A stretch of DNA of 64,000 nt from Chiayiivirga flava (GCF_014202825.1 NZ_JACHHP010000001.1:62001-126000), one strand, 5' to 3'; counted from the stretch's first letter, positions 41,518 through 50,609 are shown. The notes: generated by a model from the letters alone, not told the origin. Program-made: numbers and translations.

Positions 41518-41664
41518 CGACAACTCCGGACGGGCGCAGCGGGTGCGCGGGATGAATCCGGCATGATACCCGCCGCCAAGCGCCGGCCGCGCGCGGACTT
41601 TGCCAGACACGTCGCGCGCAGGGCACCATGCCGGCTGACGCGCACCGGCTCGCCGCAACCGATC

Positions 41665-41892
41665 ATGCCGATCTACTCCTTCGCCTTTGTGCTTGCGCTT
41701 GCGTGCGCCGGATTTTTCTACCGCGCAGGCGACGAGGAAGGCAGCTCGGGCCTGCTCTGGGGCGGTGTCTCGCTGGTGGTGTCGCTGTTCGTGATGCTGC
41801 GACTCGATGGCGGCATGCTCGGCGTCGGGCTGGCGCAGCTCGGTGTGCTGGCATCGATCGTCGCGTTTCGCCTCTGGCGCGACCCGCACTGA
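41665..41892 (+). CDS. Small membrane protein, two to three helices
   Basis: 75 aa: MPIYSFAFVLALACAGFFYRAGDEEGSS, then LLWGGVSLVVSLFVMLRL and GLAQLGVLASIVAFRLWRD. Hydrophobic stretches span nearly the whole protein except a short acidic loop. No known family is recognised. The ChaC-like gene starts 7 bp downstream, so the two are probably one transcript. Confidence 0.7.
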   Translation: MPIYSFAFVLALACAGFFYRAGDEEGSSGLLWGGVSLVVSLFVMLRLDGGMLGVGLAQLGVLASIVAFRLWRDPH

Positions 41893-41899
41893 GTCGCGA

Positions 41900-42445
41900 A
41901 TGCACGACGGCCATCCCTCCACGGTGACCGCGGCCGTCTGGCTGTTCGGCTACGGCTCGCTGATCTACAAGGTCGATTTCGAATTTCTCGAACGCCGCCC
42001 GGCGCAGTTGCACGGCTGGGCGCGCCGCTTCTGGCAGGGCTCGCACGACCACCGCGGCACGCCGGACGCGCCCGGCCGCGTGGCGACCCTGGTGCGCGAA
42101 CCGGGCGCGGTCTGCCGCGGTGTCGCCTATCGCATCACGCCGTCGGTGTTCACGCACCTGGACCACCGCGAAAAAAACGGCTACGTGCGCATGGCGGACA
42201 CGGTCGAGTTCGACGATGGCAGCCGCGCAAGCTGCGTGGTGTACGTGGCCGACCCCGGCAACGAGGCCTGGCTCGGGCCGGCGTCGGACCGGTCGATCGC
42301 AGAGCATATCGCGGCGTCGCGTGGCCCCAGCGGCAGCAACCGTGAGTATCTGCTGCGGCTCGCGCAGGCGTTGCGCGAGCTCGACGCCCACGACCCGCAT
42401 GTGTTCGACCTGGAACGCGCGCTGCTCGACCGGAGCCGGCGCTGA
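41900..42445 (+). CDS. Gamma-glutamylcyclotransferase, ChaC-like
   Basis: 181 aa. The BtrG/GGCT fold is identified by the N-terminal YGSL motif (LFGYGSLIYK) and by GRVATLVREPGAVCRGVAYRI and DHREKNGYVRM, which carries the catalytic Glu. ChaC enzymes split glutathione into 5-oxoproline and Cys-Gly, so this protein could control glutathione turnover. Start ATG 41900; the HxlR gene ends convergently 1 bp beyond its stop. Confidence 0.92.
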   Translation: MHDGHPSTVTAAVWLFGYGSLIYKVDFEFLERRPAQLHGWARRFWQGSHDHRGTPDAPGRVATLVREPGAVCRGVAYRITPSVFTHLDHREKNGYVRMADTVEFDDGSRASCVVYVADPGNEAWLGPASDRSIAEHIAASRGPSGSNREYLLRLAQALRELDAHDPHVFDLERALLDRSRR

Positions 42446-42446
42446 G

Positions 42447-42908
42447 TCAGGCCGCGGCTGCGCCGTCCGCCGGCACGCGTTCCATCGCGACATCGCGTGC
42501 CTGCACCTCGATGCCCTCCGCGTCGAACACCTTCACCGCCGCCAGCGCGGCGCCGCTGTGCCGATTGCGGAAACGCAGCGGCGACTTGCCGTCGCAGGCC
42601 CAGCGTTCGCCCCACAGCGCCAGCGCCATCAACACCGGAAACAGTTCGCGTGCCTTGCGCCCGAGGCGGTACTCGATCGAGCGCGCGTCGTCCTTCGACG
42701 GCGTGCGGTCGAGCACGCCCGATTCCACCAGCGCCTTGAGCCGCGCGCTCAGCACGTTTTTCGCGATGCCGAGCTCGCGTTCGAAGTCGGCGAAGCGGCG
42801 GACGCCGCGGTAGGCCTCGCGCAGGATCAGCAGGGTCCAGCGCTCGCCGAGCACGGACAGCGAGCGGGCGATCGGGCACGGGTCGTCATCGAAAGTGGTC
42901 CGTTTCAT
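42447..42908 (-). CDS. HxlR-family winged-helix transcriptional regulator
   Basis: 153 aa. It begins with CPIARSLSVLGERWTLLILREAYRGVRRFADFERELGIAKNVLSARLKALVESGVL, the HxlR winged helix, with the conserved N-terminal Cys (Cys11) often used as a redox or electrophile sensor. Divergent from an alpha/beta hydrolase. Two identical GGTTGC-N5-GCAACC dyads lie in the 95-bp gap, one near each start, so it probably represses both genes. A role in sensing quinones, aldehydes or similar is likely by family. Confidence 0.93.
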   Translation of the reverse strand: MKRTTFDDDPCPIARSLSVLGERWTLLILREAYRGVRRFADFERELGIAKNVLSARLKALVESGVLDRTPSKDDARSIEYRLGRKARELFPVLMALALWGERWACDGKSPLRFRNRHSGAALAAVKVFDAEGIEVQARDVAMERVPADGAAAA

Positions 42909-42928
42909 GCCGGCAGCTTGCCCATTCC

Positions 42929-42945
42929 GGTTGCAAATGGCAACC
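42929..42945. promoter_or_regulatory. HxlR operator copy 1
   Basis: GGTTGC-AAATG-GCAACC, perfect dyad, centred 29 bp upstream of the HxlR ATG (42908). Confidence 0.75.
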
Positions 42946-42966
42946 GAATCGGGCTACGCTGGAATC

Positions 42967-42983
42967 GGTTGCATCGTGCAACC
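42967..42983. promoter_or_regulatory. HxlR operator copy 2
   Basis: GGTTGC-ATCGT-GCAACC, same arms and spacing as copy 1, centre-to-centre 38 bp, 20 bp before the hydrolase ATG (43004). Confidence 0.75.
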
Positions 42984-43003
42984 TTTCTGCCGCGAGAGTT
43001 CCC

Positions 43004-43804
43004 ATGAGCGCATCCGCGATCCGACCGTACGGCCAGCTGCTTGGCACCCTGTTCCCCGACATGGCCGCACGCCTGGCGGTGCGCCTTGCCACCACCCCGC
43101 GCCGCCGCCGCGCTCTTGCGGCGGTGCCGCCCGGCGCCGAGCCGGTCACGCTGCGCTTCGGGCTGGCGGGACTGCGCTGGGGCGATCGGGGGCCGCGGGT
43201 GCTGGCGCTGCACGGCTGGGACGGCCAGGCCGCGCAGTTCGCGCCGCTGGCGGAACGCTTGTGCGCGGCCGGGTTCCAGGTGATCGCCCTCGACGGACCG
43301 GCGCACGGCCGCTCGCCCGGACGGCGCGCCGATCCGGTGGCGTTTTCCGACGCGCTGCTGGAGAGCGCACCGGAGCTGGGTCCACTGCACGGTGTCATCG
43401 GTCACTCGATGGGCGGCGGCGCGGTCATGCATGCCCTCGCCCGCGGCCTGTGCGCCGAACGTGCAGTCGTGGTGGCGGCACCGTCGGCCTACGTCGACGT
43501 CCTGGAGCGGATCGCACGCTCGATCGGACTGCCGGCGGCGGCCACGGCGCGCTTCGTGGCATGGATGGAGCGGCGCACGGGCGTGCCCGCCGCGCAGCTG
43601 GACATCGCCCACTTCGCACGCGACAGCGGCACGCCGGTGCTCGTGGTGCACGATCGGGGCGATCGCGTGGTGCCGTTCGCGGACGGCCGCCGCATCGCAG
43701 AGATCGCGGGCGCCGCACTGCACGCGACCGACGGCCTGGGCCACGCGCGGCTGTTGCGGGACGCGGGCGTGGCGCAAACGGTGCTGCGCTTCCTGCGTCG
43801 CTAG
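43004..43804 (+). CDS. Alpha/beta hydrolase
   Basis: 266 aa. Typical elements: VLALHGWDGQAAQFAPLAERL (oxyanion region HGW), the nucleophile elbow GHSMGGGAVM (Ser), and a late VVHDRGDRVVPFADGR Asp and GLGHARLL His, completing the triad. The N-terminal 35 residues are basic. Substrate unknown. Control by the HxlR regulator through operator copy 2 suggests a detoxification role. Confidence 0.92.
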   Translation: MSASAIRPYGQLLGTLFPDMAARLAVRLATTPRRRRALAAVPPGAEPVTLRFGLAGLRWGDRGPRVLALHGWDGQAAQFAPLAERLCAAGFQVIALDGPAHGRSPGRRADPVAFSDALLESAPELGPLHGVIGHSMGGGAVMHALARGLCAERAVVVAAPSAYVDVLERIARSIGLPAAATARFVAWMERRTGVPAAQLDIAHFARDSGTPVLVVHDRGDRVVPFADGRRIAEIAGAALHATDGLGHARLLRDAGVAQTVLRFLRR

Positions 43805-43820
43805 GATCCGCCGCTCGGGC

Positions 43821-44687
43821 TCAGTCGGCTTCGGCCGCGGCCGCCCGCCCCTGCTCGCGGATCAGCGCTTCCTCGCGCGCGTCGTGGATCGAGTGCATCA
43901 CCGCATCGACGTCGGCGGCGTGGTCGTCGAACACGAACGTGCCGGTCAGCGGCGTGTCGGGTTGCAGTTCGCCGCGTTCGTACAGCGCCCACATCTCCTC
44001 GCCGAAGTGCGTGGAGGCAAGGTCCGGCGCGAAGCGCGCGAGCGTGTCGCGCAGGTTGTGCACGTCGCGCAGCAGCAGGGACCGGGCCATGTTGTTGCCG
44101 GCGGCGGTCACGACCTGGGGGAAATCGATGATGACCGGGCCGTCGGGCGCCACCAGCACGTTGTATTCGGACAGGTCGCCGTGCACCAGGCCCTCGCACA
44201 GCATCCGGACCACGTCGCGCATCAGCGTGGCGTGGTACGCCCGGGCCTGCTCGGCGGTCAGCTCCACCTCGCCCAGCCGCGCGGCGCTGAAGCCGTCGGC
44301 ATCGGTGACCAGCTCCATGAGCAGCACGCCGTTGAAGAATCCGCGCGGGCGCGGCACGCGCACCCCGGCATCGGCCAGCTGGTACAGCGCGTCGACTTCG
44401 GCATTCTTCCAGGCCGTTTCCTGCTCGCGCCGGCCAAATTTGGTCGCACGCCCCACCGCGCGCGCCTGCCGGCTGCCGCGCAGCTTGCGGCCCTCCTGGT
44501 ACACCGTGCGCGACTGGAAACTGCGTTGCGCCATGTCCTTGTAGACCTTCGCGCACAGCACGTCGTCGCCGGACTGCACCACGTAGACCGAGGCTTCCTT
44601 GCCGCTCTTGAGCGGACGCAGCACGGCATCGATGACGCCGTCGTCGATCAGCGGCTGCAGTCCTTTCGGGGTCTTCATCGGCAACAT
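43821..44687 (-). CDS. RIO1-family serine kinase
   Basis: 288 aa from ATG 44687 (Met4 at 44678 is also possible). RIO features: GKEASVYVVQSGDDVLCAKVYK with the P-loop-like segment and Lys, catalytic VHGDLSEYNVLV, metal-binding VIIDFPQVV (D-F-P), and the conserved RSFQSRTVYQEGRK segment. Bacterial RIO kinases are less studied than archaeal/eukaryotic ribosome-maturation kinases, and the target is unknown. Stands alone; the gap to the pseudouridine synthase (44688-44837) is AT-richer and probably holds both promoters. Confidence 0.93.
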   Translation of the reverse strand: MLPMKTPKGLQPLIDDGVIDAVLRPLKSGKEASVYVVQSGDDVLCAKVYKDMAQRSFQSRTVYQEGRKLRGSRQARAVGRATKFGRREQETAWKNAEVDALYQLADAGVRVPRPRGFFNGVLLMELVTDADGFSAARLGEVELTAEQARAYHATLMRDVVRMLCEGLVHGDLSEYNVLVAPDGPVIIDFPQVVTAAGNNMARSLLLRDVHNLRDTLARFAPDLASTHFGEEMWALYERGELQPDTPLTGTFVFDDHAADVDAVMHSIHDAREEALIREQGRAAAAEAD

Positions 44688-44837
44688 CGGGTCCGGTGCG
44701 GGGAATGAAACAGTATGGACGATGCACGCGTGCCAGGACCGGGCACATCGGCGCGGCCACCGTGGTTTGGCGAGGCCGGGACGGCAGACGGACCTGCGAA
44801 AGCACTTGATGAAATAGTCCTATCAAATTGTTTTTGA

Positions 44838-45794
44838 ATGACATCCACCGCTGGCCCACGGCCGGCGACCGGACGCTACACTGACCCGCCGTTCCGGAGG
44901 CCCGCGCTGGACAGCGTTAATCCAAGCCGCCTGCAGTTGCCGCCCGGACCGTGGAGCAGCGTGCTCGAATGCCTGTGCGCGCGGTTTCCGGCGATTCCGC
45001 GCGCCGTGTGGCAGGACAGGTTCGCGCGCGGTCGCGTGCTCGATGGCGACGGTCGGCCGCTGCCCGTCTGTGCGCCGTACCGGGTCGGGGCGCAGGTGCG
45101 CTACTTCCGCGAGGTGGCGGACGAAGCGGACATCCCGGTGAAACACGCCATCGTGTTCGCCGATGCGCATCTGCTGGTGGCCGATAAGCCGCACTGGCTG
45201 CCGGTAACGCCGGCGGGGCGGTTCGCGCGCGACACCCTGCTGGCGCGGCTGGTGCGCGAGACGGGCAACCGCGATCTCGTGCCGCTGCACCGGATCGATC
45301 GCGCCACCGCCGGCCTGGTGCTGTTCTCGGCCGATCCGGCGACGCGCGATGCCTACCAGGCGCTGTTCCGCGATCGCCGGATGGGGAAACGCTACGAGGC
45401 ACTCGCGCCGGCGTTGCGGGAGCTTGCATTTCCGCTGGTGCGGCGTTCGCGCATCGTGCGCGGCGACCCGTTCTTCCGCATGTGCGAAACCGGCGGCGAA
45501 CCCAACAGCCAGACGCGCATCGACGTGCTGACGCGCGGACCGCGGCTGTGGCACTACGCGCTGGAGCCGGTGACCGGGCGCAAGCACCAGTTGCGCGTGC
45601 ACATGGCGGGGCTCGGCGCACCGATTGCGAACGACGCCGTCTATCCGGAGCCCGCGCCGCGGGACACACCCGACGACTTCGCGCGACCGCTGGCCCTGCT
45701 CGCGGCCGGCCTGTGCTTCGACGATCCGCTGGACGGACGGCGGCGGGACTTCCGCAGCGCACTGTCGCTGTCGCTGTCGCAAACCCCGGATTGA
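44838..45794 (+). CDS. RluA-family pseudouridine synthase
   Basis: 318 aa. The catalytic motif LHRIDRATAGLVLF holds the Asp nucleophile. HAIVFADAHLLVADKPHWLPVTP and GRKHQLRVHMAGLGAPIANDAVYPE are characteristic RluA-family blocks. Unlike RluD it has no S4 domain; the N-terminus (about 1-60) is a divergent extension. RNA target (rRNA or tRNA position) not deducible. The 250-bp gap after it (45795-46047) contains no gene I recognise. Confidence 0.92.
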   Translation: MTSTAGPRPATGRYTDPPFRRPALDSVNPSRLQLPPGPWSSVLECLCARFPAIPRAVWQDRFARGRVLDGDGRPLPVCAPYRVGAQVRYFREVADEADIPVKHAIVFADAHLLVADKPHWLPVTPAGRFARDTLLARLVRETGNRDLVPLHRIDRATAGLVLFSADPATRDAYQALFRDRRMGKRYEALAPALRELAFPLVRRSRIVRGDPFFRMCETGGEPNSQTRIDVLTRGPRLWHYALEPVTGRKHQLRVHMAGLGAPIANDAVYPEPAPRDTPDDFARPLALLAAGLCFDDPLDGRRRDFRSALSLSLSQTPD

Positions 45795-46047
45795 GACGCC
45801 GCCCCATCGCGTGCAAGCGGCCGCGATGGCCGTCGCCCTTTGCGCACCGCCGACCGGACGCGGCCTTCCGGACCCGTCCCGTGAAACATCCCCGCCTCGC
45901 GGCCGCACGGTCGTGGCGCGGATCGCCCTGCGCCTGAGGCGCTGAAGTGGTTGCCGCAATGCCGGCGCGGCGGCGTGTCGATCGGAGGCGGTCCTGTTCG
46001 TCGATACTCCAACGCGCAGATCGCGTCCGTCCAGTCAGGAGCCACGC

Positions 46048-46728
46048 ATGTCCGAGACACCCCGCACCGCGCCGCCGCAGCTCTATGCGCATCCGTTTTC
46101 GTCGTATTGCCAGAAGGTGCTCATCGCGCTGTACGAAAACGACACGCCGTTCGAGTGGCGGCTGCTGTCGGGCGACGATCCGGCGACGCAGGAGGAACTC
46201 GCGTCGCGCTGGCCGCTGCGGCGGTTTCCGATGCTGGTGGACGCGGGTCGCACCGTGGTCGAGGCGAGCATCATCATCGAGCACCTCCAGATCCACCATC
46301 CGGGCCCGGTGCGCCTGCTCCCGGCCGACCCTGCGGCGGCACTGGAGGTGCGGACGATGGATCGCTTCTTCGACAACTACATCGCGACCCCGCAGCAGAA
46401 ATTCGTGTTCGATGCCCTGCGCCCCGCGGCCGAACGCGATCCGCGCGGTGTGCGCGAGGCCGGCGAAATGCTCGACACGGCCTACGCCTGGCTCGACCGC
46501 AGCCTGGCCGGGCGCACCTGGGCGGCCGGCGACGCGTTCAGCCTCGCCGATTGCGCGGCCGCGCCGGCGCTGTTCTACGCGGACTGGACGCGGCGCATCG
46601 ATCCGACCTTCGCCAACGTCATCGCGTACCGCAAGCGGCTGCTGGCGCGCCCCTCGTTCGCCCGTGCGGTGGACGAGGCGCGGCCGTACCGCGCGTGGTT
46701 TCCGCTCGGTGCGCCGGACCGCGACTGA
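46048..46728 (+). CDS. Glutathione S-transferase
   Basis: 226 aa: N-terminal thioredoxin fold (LYAHPFSSYCQKVLIALYEND with the Ser/Cys near residue 18; VEASIIIEHL with the Glu-Ser glutathione-binding pair) and a C-terminal helical domain (FSLADCAAAPALFYADWT). AGGAG Shine-Dalgarno 8 bp before the ATG. Conjugates or reduces electrophiles; substrate unknown. Confidence 0.94.
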   Translation: MSETPRTAPPQLYAHPFSSYCQKVLIALYENDTPFEWRLLSGDDPATQEELASRWPLRRFPMLVDAGRTVVEASIIIEHLQIHHPGPVRLLPADPAAALEVRTMDRFFDNYIATPQQKFVFDALRPAAERDPRGVREAGEMLDTAYAWLDRSLAGRTWAAGDAFSLADCAAAPALFYADWTRRIDPTFANVIAYRKRLLARPSFARAVDEARPYRAWFPLGAPDRD

Positions 46729-46750
46729 GGCGCCTCCCGGAACGCATCGA

Positions 46751-47302
46751 TCAGCGTGCGTGCAGGTTCACCCATTTCACGTACGCGTCCATCCAGCCCT
46801 GCAGGAATTTGCGGCTGTCGGCGCCGATGTTGCCGTCGTCGTCGAACAGTCCGTCCTTGGCCTGGACGAAGGCTTCGGGCTGGCCGAGCGTGGGAACGTC
46901 GAGATAGGCGAGCACGTTGCGCAGATGCTGCTGCGCGAGCGCGGTTCCGATGGCGCCGATCGAAACGCCGATGACGCCCGCCGGCTTGCCCGGAAAGGCG
47001 CTCTTGCCGTACGGGCGCGAGGCATGGTCGATGGCGTTCTTGAGCACGCCCGGAATCGAGCGGTTGTACTCGGGCGTGACGAACAGCAGACCGTCCGCTG
47101 CGGCGATCTGCGCCTTGAGCCGTTTGACCGATGCGGCCTGGTCGGCGTCGTCGTCCTGGTTGTAGAGCGGCAGGTCGCCCAGTTCGAGCAGGTCGAACTC
47201 CAGTTGCTCCGGCGCCAGACGGGCGAGCGCCAGCGCGAGGCGACGGTTGAAGGATTCGCGGCGCAGGCTGCCGACGAGGACGGCGATCTTGCGGGTGCTC
47301 AT
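46751..47302 (-). CDS. NADPH-dependent FMN reductase
   Basis: 183 aa from ATG 47302 (a longer frame reaches 47338). Flavodoxin-like fold with IAVLVGSLRRESFNRRLALAL, the FMN-binding VTPEYNRSIPGVLKNAIDHASRP and KPAGVIGVSIGAIGTALAQQHLRNVL, hallmarks of ChrR/SsuE-type NAD(P)H:FMN or quinone reductases. Convergent with the GST gene, perhaps both in electrophile defence. Confidence 0.95.
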   Translation of the reverse strand: MSTRKIAVLVGSLRRESFNRRLALALARLAPEQLEFDLLELGDLPLYNQDDDADQAASVKRLKAQIAAADGLLFVTPEYNRSIPGVLKNAIDHASRPYGKSAFPGKPAGVIGVSIGAIGTALAQQHLRNVLAYLDVPTLGQPEAFVQAKDGLFDDDGNIGADSRKFLQGWMDAYVKWVNLHAR

Positions 47303-47445
47303 GCGGGCGGTCTCCGGTGCGGTCGGGTGCGTCAGCATACCTGCGCACGCCGGCGGCGACGCCGAGCGGGCCGGCCGTGTTCACGCCGCAGCCGCCATCG
47401 GCCGGCGATATCACTACACTGGACCGCCTCCTCTGCGACACGGCG

Positions 47446-48156
47446 ATGACCGCACCGATCCGCCTGGACAAACGCGTGGCCGAACTGCGGCACTGTTCGC
47501 GCGCGCAAGCGCAGCGGCTGATCGAGGGCGGCTGGGTGCGCGTCGACGACGCCGTGGTCGAGGCCTGTCAGGCGATGGTATCGACGCAGCGGGTGAGCGT
47601 GGATCCGCAGGCTCGGCCGGACGCCATCGCGCCCGTGACGCTGCTGTTGCACAAGCCGGCGGGCGTGGACTCGGTCGCCGCGGCTGCGCTGGCGACCGCC
47701 GCCGCGCATGCCGCGGACGATCGCTCGGGCGTGCGGCCGCTCGGGCGGCATCTCCATCGGCTGGTGCCGCTGATGCCGCTCGATGCCGATGCGGACGGCC
47801 TGATGGTGCTGTCGCAGGACGGTCGCGTGGTGCGGCGCCTGAGCGAGGATGTCGCCTCGCTCGAACAGGAGTTCATCGTCGAGATCCGCGGCGAGATGGC
47901 GGTGTACGGCCTCGCCCGGCTCGGGACGGGGTTGCGCTACCGCGGCCGCATCCTGCAACCGGCGAAGGTGAGCTGGCAGAACGAGGTGCGCCTGCGGTTC
48001 GCGCTCAAGGACGTGCAGCCCGGACAGCTGCGTTTCATGTGCGGCGAGGTGGGTCTTGACGTGGTGGCGATGCGGCGGATCCGCATCGGCCGCGTGGTGC
48101 TGGGCAAGATGCCGGCGGGCCAATGGCGTTACCTGCCGCCCGGGGATCGGTTCTGA
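47446..48156 (+). CDS. RsuA/RluB-family rRNA pseudouridine synthase
   Basis: 236 aa. N-terminal S4-like RNA-binding domain (RLDKRVAELRHCSRAQAQRLIEGGWVRVDDAVV), then a catalytic domain with MPLDADADGLMVLSQDG. The usual RLD is PLD, the Arg being replaced but the catalytic Asp kept. Also typical are LLHKPAGV and AVYGLARLGTGLRYRGRILQPAKV. Possibly an RluF-like enzyme acting on 23S rRNA. Confidence 0.9.
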   Translation: MTAPIRLDKRVAELRHCSRAQAQRLIEGGWVRVDDAVVEACQAMVSTQRVSVDPQARPDAIAPVTLLLHKPAGVDSVAAAALATAAAHAADDRSGVRPLGRHLHRLVPLMPLDADADGLMVLSQDGRVVRRLSEDVASLEQEFIVEIRGEMAVYGLARLGTGLRYRGRILQPAKVSWQNEVRLRFALKDVQPGQLRFMCGEVGLDVVAMRRIRIGRVVLGKMPAGQWRYLPPGDRF

Positions 48157-48227
48157 CGGTGCGTGCGCTGGGACGCGATTCATGCCGCCCGCACCATCCT
48201 GTGCGACCGCTGCCGGAGATCACCGCC

Positions 48228-48548
48228 ATGCCGTTCACGGACACGTACGCCACCGTCGAACCCTCACGCGCGCAGGTCGATGCCCTGCCCGGCCTCACGG
48301 TGCTCGAATTCGGCGCGCCGTGGTGCGCCCACTGCCGCGCCGCGCAACCGCTCGTTGCGCAGGCGCTCGCCCCGATGCCGCAGGTGCGCCACATCCGCAT
48401 CGAGGACGGTCCCGGGCGGCCGCTGGGGCGCAGCTTCCGCGTCAAGTTGTGGCCGACGCTGATCGCCGTGCGCGACGGCGTCGAACTCGCCCGCGCGGTG
48501 CGACCGGCCACCGTGGACGCGGTGGCCGGCCTGCTGCCGTCCGCGTGA
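48228..48548 (+). CDS. Thioredoxin family protein (WCAHC active site)
   Basis: 106 aa from ATG 48228. The core LEFGAPWCAHCRAAQPLV has CAHC where classical thioredoxin has CGPC, which should raise the redox potential. RVKLWPTLIAVRDG includes the cis-Pro after Trp. Cytoplasmic (no signal). The VOC gene lies convergently 6 bp downstream. Confidence 0.9.
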   Translation: MPFTDTYATVEPSRAQVDALPGLTVLEFGAPWCAHCRAAQPLVAQALAPMPQVRHIRIEDGPGRPLGRSFRVKLWPTLIAVRDGVELARAVRPATVDAVAGLLPSA

Positions 48549-48554
48549 GGCCGA

Positions 48555-48932
48555 TCAGCGCCGGCGCGGCGCGCCTTCGGGCTGGTACACGCTGAGCATG
48601 TTCCGGTCCGGGTCGACGAAATCGAGCGAGAGCCCGCCGTCGGGGCTCTCGCTGACCGGCACCACGATCTCGACGCCGCGCCGGGCCAGCGCATCGGCGT
48701 AGTCGTCGATCCCGCCGTCGAGGCCGAACACGACCACCGGCGACTGCCCCACCGGCACCTCGCGCACGATGAACACCAGCGTCACCTGGCCCAGTTGCGC
48801 GATCGCGAACGGTCCGTCGTGTCCGTCCATCGCCTGCACGGGCAGGCCGAGCGTGTCGCGGTAGAACGCCACGGTGCGGTCGAGCGCGCGCACGAAGAAG
48901 ACGATGGCGCCGACCTTGCAGTTATCAAGCAT
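48555..48932 (-). CDS. VOC family protein (glyoxalase/bleomycin-resistance fold)
   Basis: 125 aa from ATG 48932, where AGGAGG is ideally placed. Two beta-alpha-beta-beta-beta units: KVGAIVFFVRALDRTVAFYRDTLGLPV and LSLDFVDPDRNMLSVYQPEG, with His/Glu-type metal ligands not fully conserved. The sigma gene stop overlaps its start by 8 bp, so it is translationally coupled to it. Substrate unknown. Confidence 0.9.
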   Translation of the reverse strand: MLDNCKVGAIVFFVRALDRTVAFYRDTLGLPVQAMDGHDGPFAIAQLGQVTLVFIVREVPVGQSPVVVFGLDGGIDDYADALARRGVEIVVPVSESPDGGLSLDFVDPDRNMLSVYQPEGAPRRR

Positions 48933-49590
48933 GGGAAATCCTCCTTCGGTGTGGTCCCGTGCCGTTGTTGCCGGACGGGGCCCCGGTGTGAGCATCGTTC
49001 CGGATCACCAGCAGATGCCCGTCGCAGTCGTGCGTGGCAAGTCCGGGCCGGTCGGCCAGGGCCGCGCGCAGCGCGCGCCGCACGAGGCCGAACTGCAGAT
49101 CGACGCTGCGTGCGGGGTCGCGCACATAGGCCAGCGCGAGCGCCTGCGCACGCAATGACGGCGCGAGCGTGCTCAGGCGCCTGCGGATCGAGGTGAGGCG
49201 CTGGCGAAACGCGGCCGGAGACAGTGCGAGGATCCAGCGGATTTCGCTGCCGTCCAGTCCATGCAGTGCCAGCAGCGCGACGCGGCGCGCCGCCGGCGGC
49301 AACAGCGCCAGCAGTGCGGCCGCGTCCGGCGGAGCGGACTCCATGCTGCCGTCCTCCGGCACCTCCGCCGCTTGTTCGCGCCTGCGCCGCCGCACCGCGC
49401 TTCGCACCGCCAGCGCGGCCTGCCGCTGCAGCACGCCGGTGAGCCACGGCAAGTCGTTGCGCCGGGACTGCAGCGACGCCAGCAACACGTCCTGCACCAG
49501 ATCGTCGGCGTCCGCGGCGCTGGCGGTGACGCGCGTGGCCATGCGGCGCAGCGCGTGAATGGTGTCGATGTCCATGCGCGATTCTGCCAT
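48925..49590 (-). CDS. ECF-like RNA polymerase sigma factor
   Basis: 221 aa from ATG 49590 (ATG 49575 also possible; neither has a good Shine-Dalgarno). Region 2 has TRVTASAADADDLVQDVLLASLQSR; region 4 has LLPPAARRVALLALHGLDGSEIRWILALSPAAFRQRLTSIRRRL. It then continues about 60 residues past region 4, with no anti-sigma gene nearby. Overlaps the VOC gene by 8 bp. Regulon unknown. Confidence 0.85.
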   Translation of the reverse strand: MAESRMDIDTIHALRRMATRVTASAADADDLVQDVLLASLQSRRNDLPWLTGVLQRQAALAVRSAVRRRRREQAAEVPEDGSMESAPPDAAALLALLPPAARRVALLALHGLDGSEIRWILALSPAAFRQRLTSIRRRLSTLAPSLRAQALALAYVRDPARSVDLQFGLVRRALRAALADRPGLATHDCDGHLLVIRNDAHTGAPSGNNGTGPHRRRISHA

Positions 49591-49686
49591 CGGCAGCTGC
49601 GTTGCGGCGTGGCATGCCGGAGTCGTTACACTGCCCGGCCGTGCCGCGCGCGGCGCTTCGCACGCGGACGGATCGGAGATGGACGC

Positions 49687-50586
49687 ATGCTGTGGATCGC
49701 CGTGTTCGTGCTGCTGGTCGTGGCGCCGCTGCTGCTGGGGCTGGCCGGCGTGCGGCGCGCCTCGCGCAACGACGTGCCGACACCGGCCTGGTCGTGGCGC
49801 CTGAGCGTGGCTTCGATGCTGCACTACACCCTCGCGTTCAATCTGACGTTTTTCGTGCAGGAACTGTTTCTCGTCGTGCCAAAGGCACTGACGCCCGGGC
49901 TGCGACCGACGCTGTTCCACAACAACCACGGCTGGGACGGCGAACACCCGCTCGCGCGCCTGTTCCAGGGCACGGGCGCGGCCGCGACGCTGGTGCTGGG
50001 CATGGCGTGCGCCTGGCTGCTTCGCAGCAGCCGCGTGCGTCGTACCGGCATGCGCCTGTTCCTGTTGTGGATGGCGTACTGCGGCGTGCTGATGGCCCTG
50101 CCGCAGGTGGTGATCGGCACGTTGAGCGAACGCAGCGACGTCGGCATGGCGATGGCGTTCTTCGGTCTGCAACCGACCACGACGACGGCGCTCGCGCTTG
50201 TTGCGCTGGCCTGCATCGGCGCGTTCGCGCTGTGGCTGCTGCCGTCGCTGCTCGGATTGGCGACCCCGGCGGACGTCGCCGGCGCGGCCGGGCGCACGCG
50301 CTTCGTCGCGCTCGCCGCGGCGCTGCCTGCGCTGCTTGCGATCGCACTCATCGTGCCGTTCCGCGTACCGCGCGAGGCGATCGAGGTGGTTCTGCTGCCC
50401 GTGCTCGTGACCGTGCCAGGCCTTGCGTGGATGCTTGCGGGCGCGTGGCGCGGGCGCGTGGCGGTGAATGCGGCGCCTGCTCCGCAGTCGATCGCGGCAC
50501 CGTCGATCGCGGCGCCACTGATCGCGGCGACCGCCCTGCTCCTCGTCTTCCAGTGCGTGCTGCGGCCCGGCGTGGCGTTCTACTGA
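49687..50586 (+). CDS. Polytopic membrane protein of unknown function
   Basis: 299 aa, about seven hydrophobic segments starting with MLWIAVFVLLVVAPLLLGLAGV. A conserved-looking HNNHGWDGEHPLARLFQGTGA loop, rich in His/Asn/Asp, lies between helices 2 and 3 and may bind a ligand. No family recognised. ATG 49687, divergent from the sigma factor gene, so the two may share regulation. Confidence 0.8.
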   Translation: MLWIAVFVLLVVAPLLLGLAGVRRASRNDVPTPAWSWRLSVASMLHYTLAFNLTFFVQELFLVVPKALTPGLRPTLFHNNHGWDGEHPLARLFQGTGAAATLVLGMACAWLLRSSRVRRTGMRLFLLWMAYCGVLMALPQVVIGTLSERSDVGMAMAFFGLQPTTTTALALVALACIGAFALWLLPSLLGLATPADVAGAAGRTRFVALAAALPALLAIALIVPFRVPREAIEVVLLPVLVTVPGLAWMLAGAWRGRVAVNAAPAPQSIAAPSIAAPLIAATALLLVFQCVLRPGVAFY

Positions 50587-50609
50587 CGAATGCGAACGCC
50601 CGGCGACGG

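Noticed and set aside
44806-44826. Possible ninth FNR-type box (TTGAT and ATCAA half-sites)
   Set aside because: The half-sites are 11 bp apart instead of 4, outside the island and with no consistent -10 spacing.
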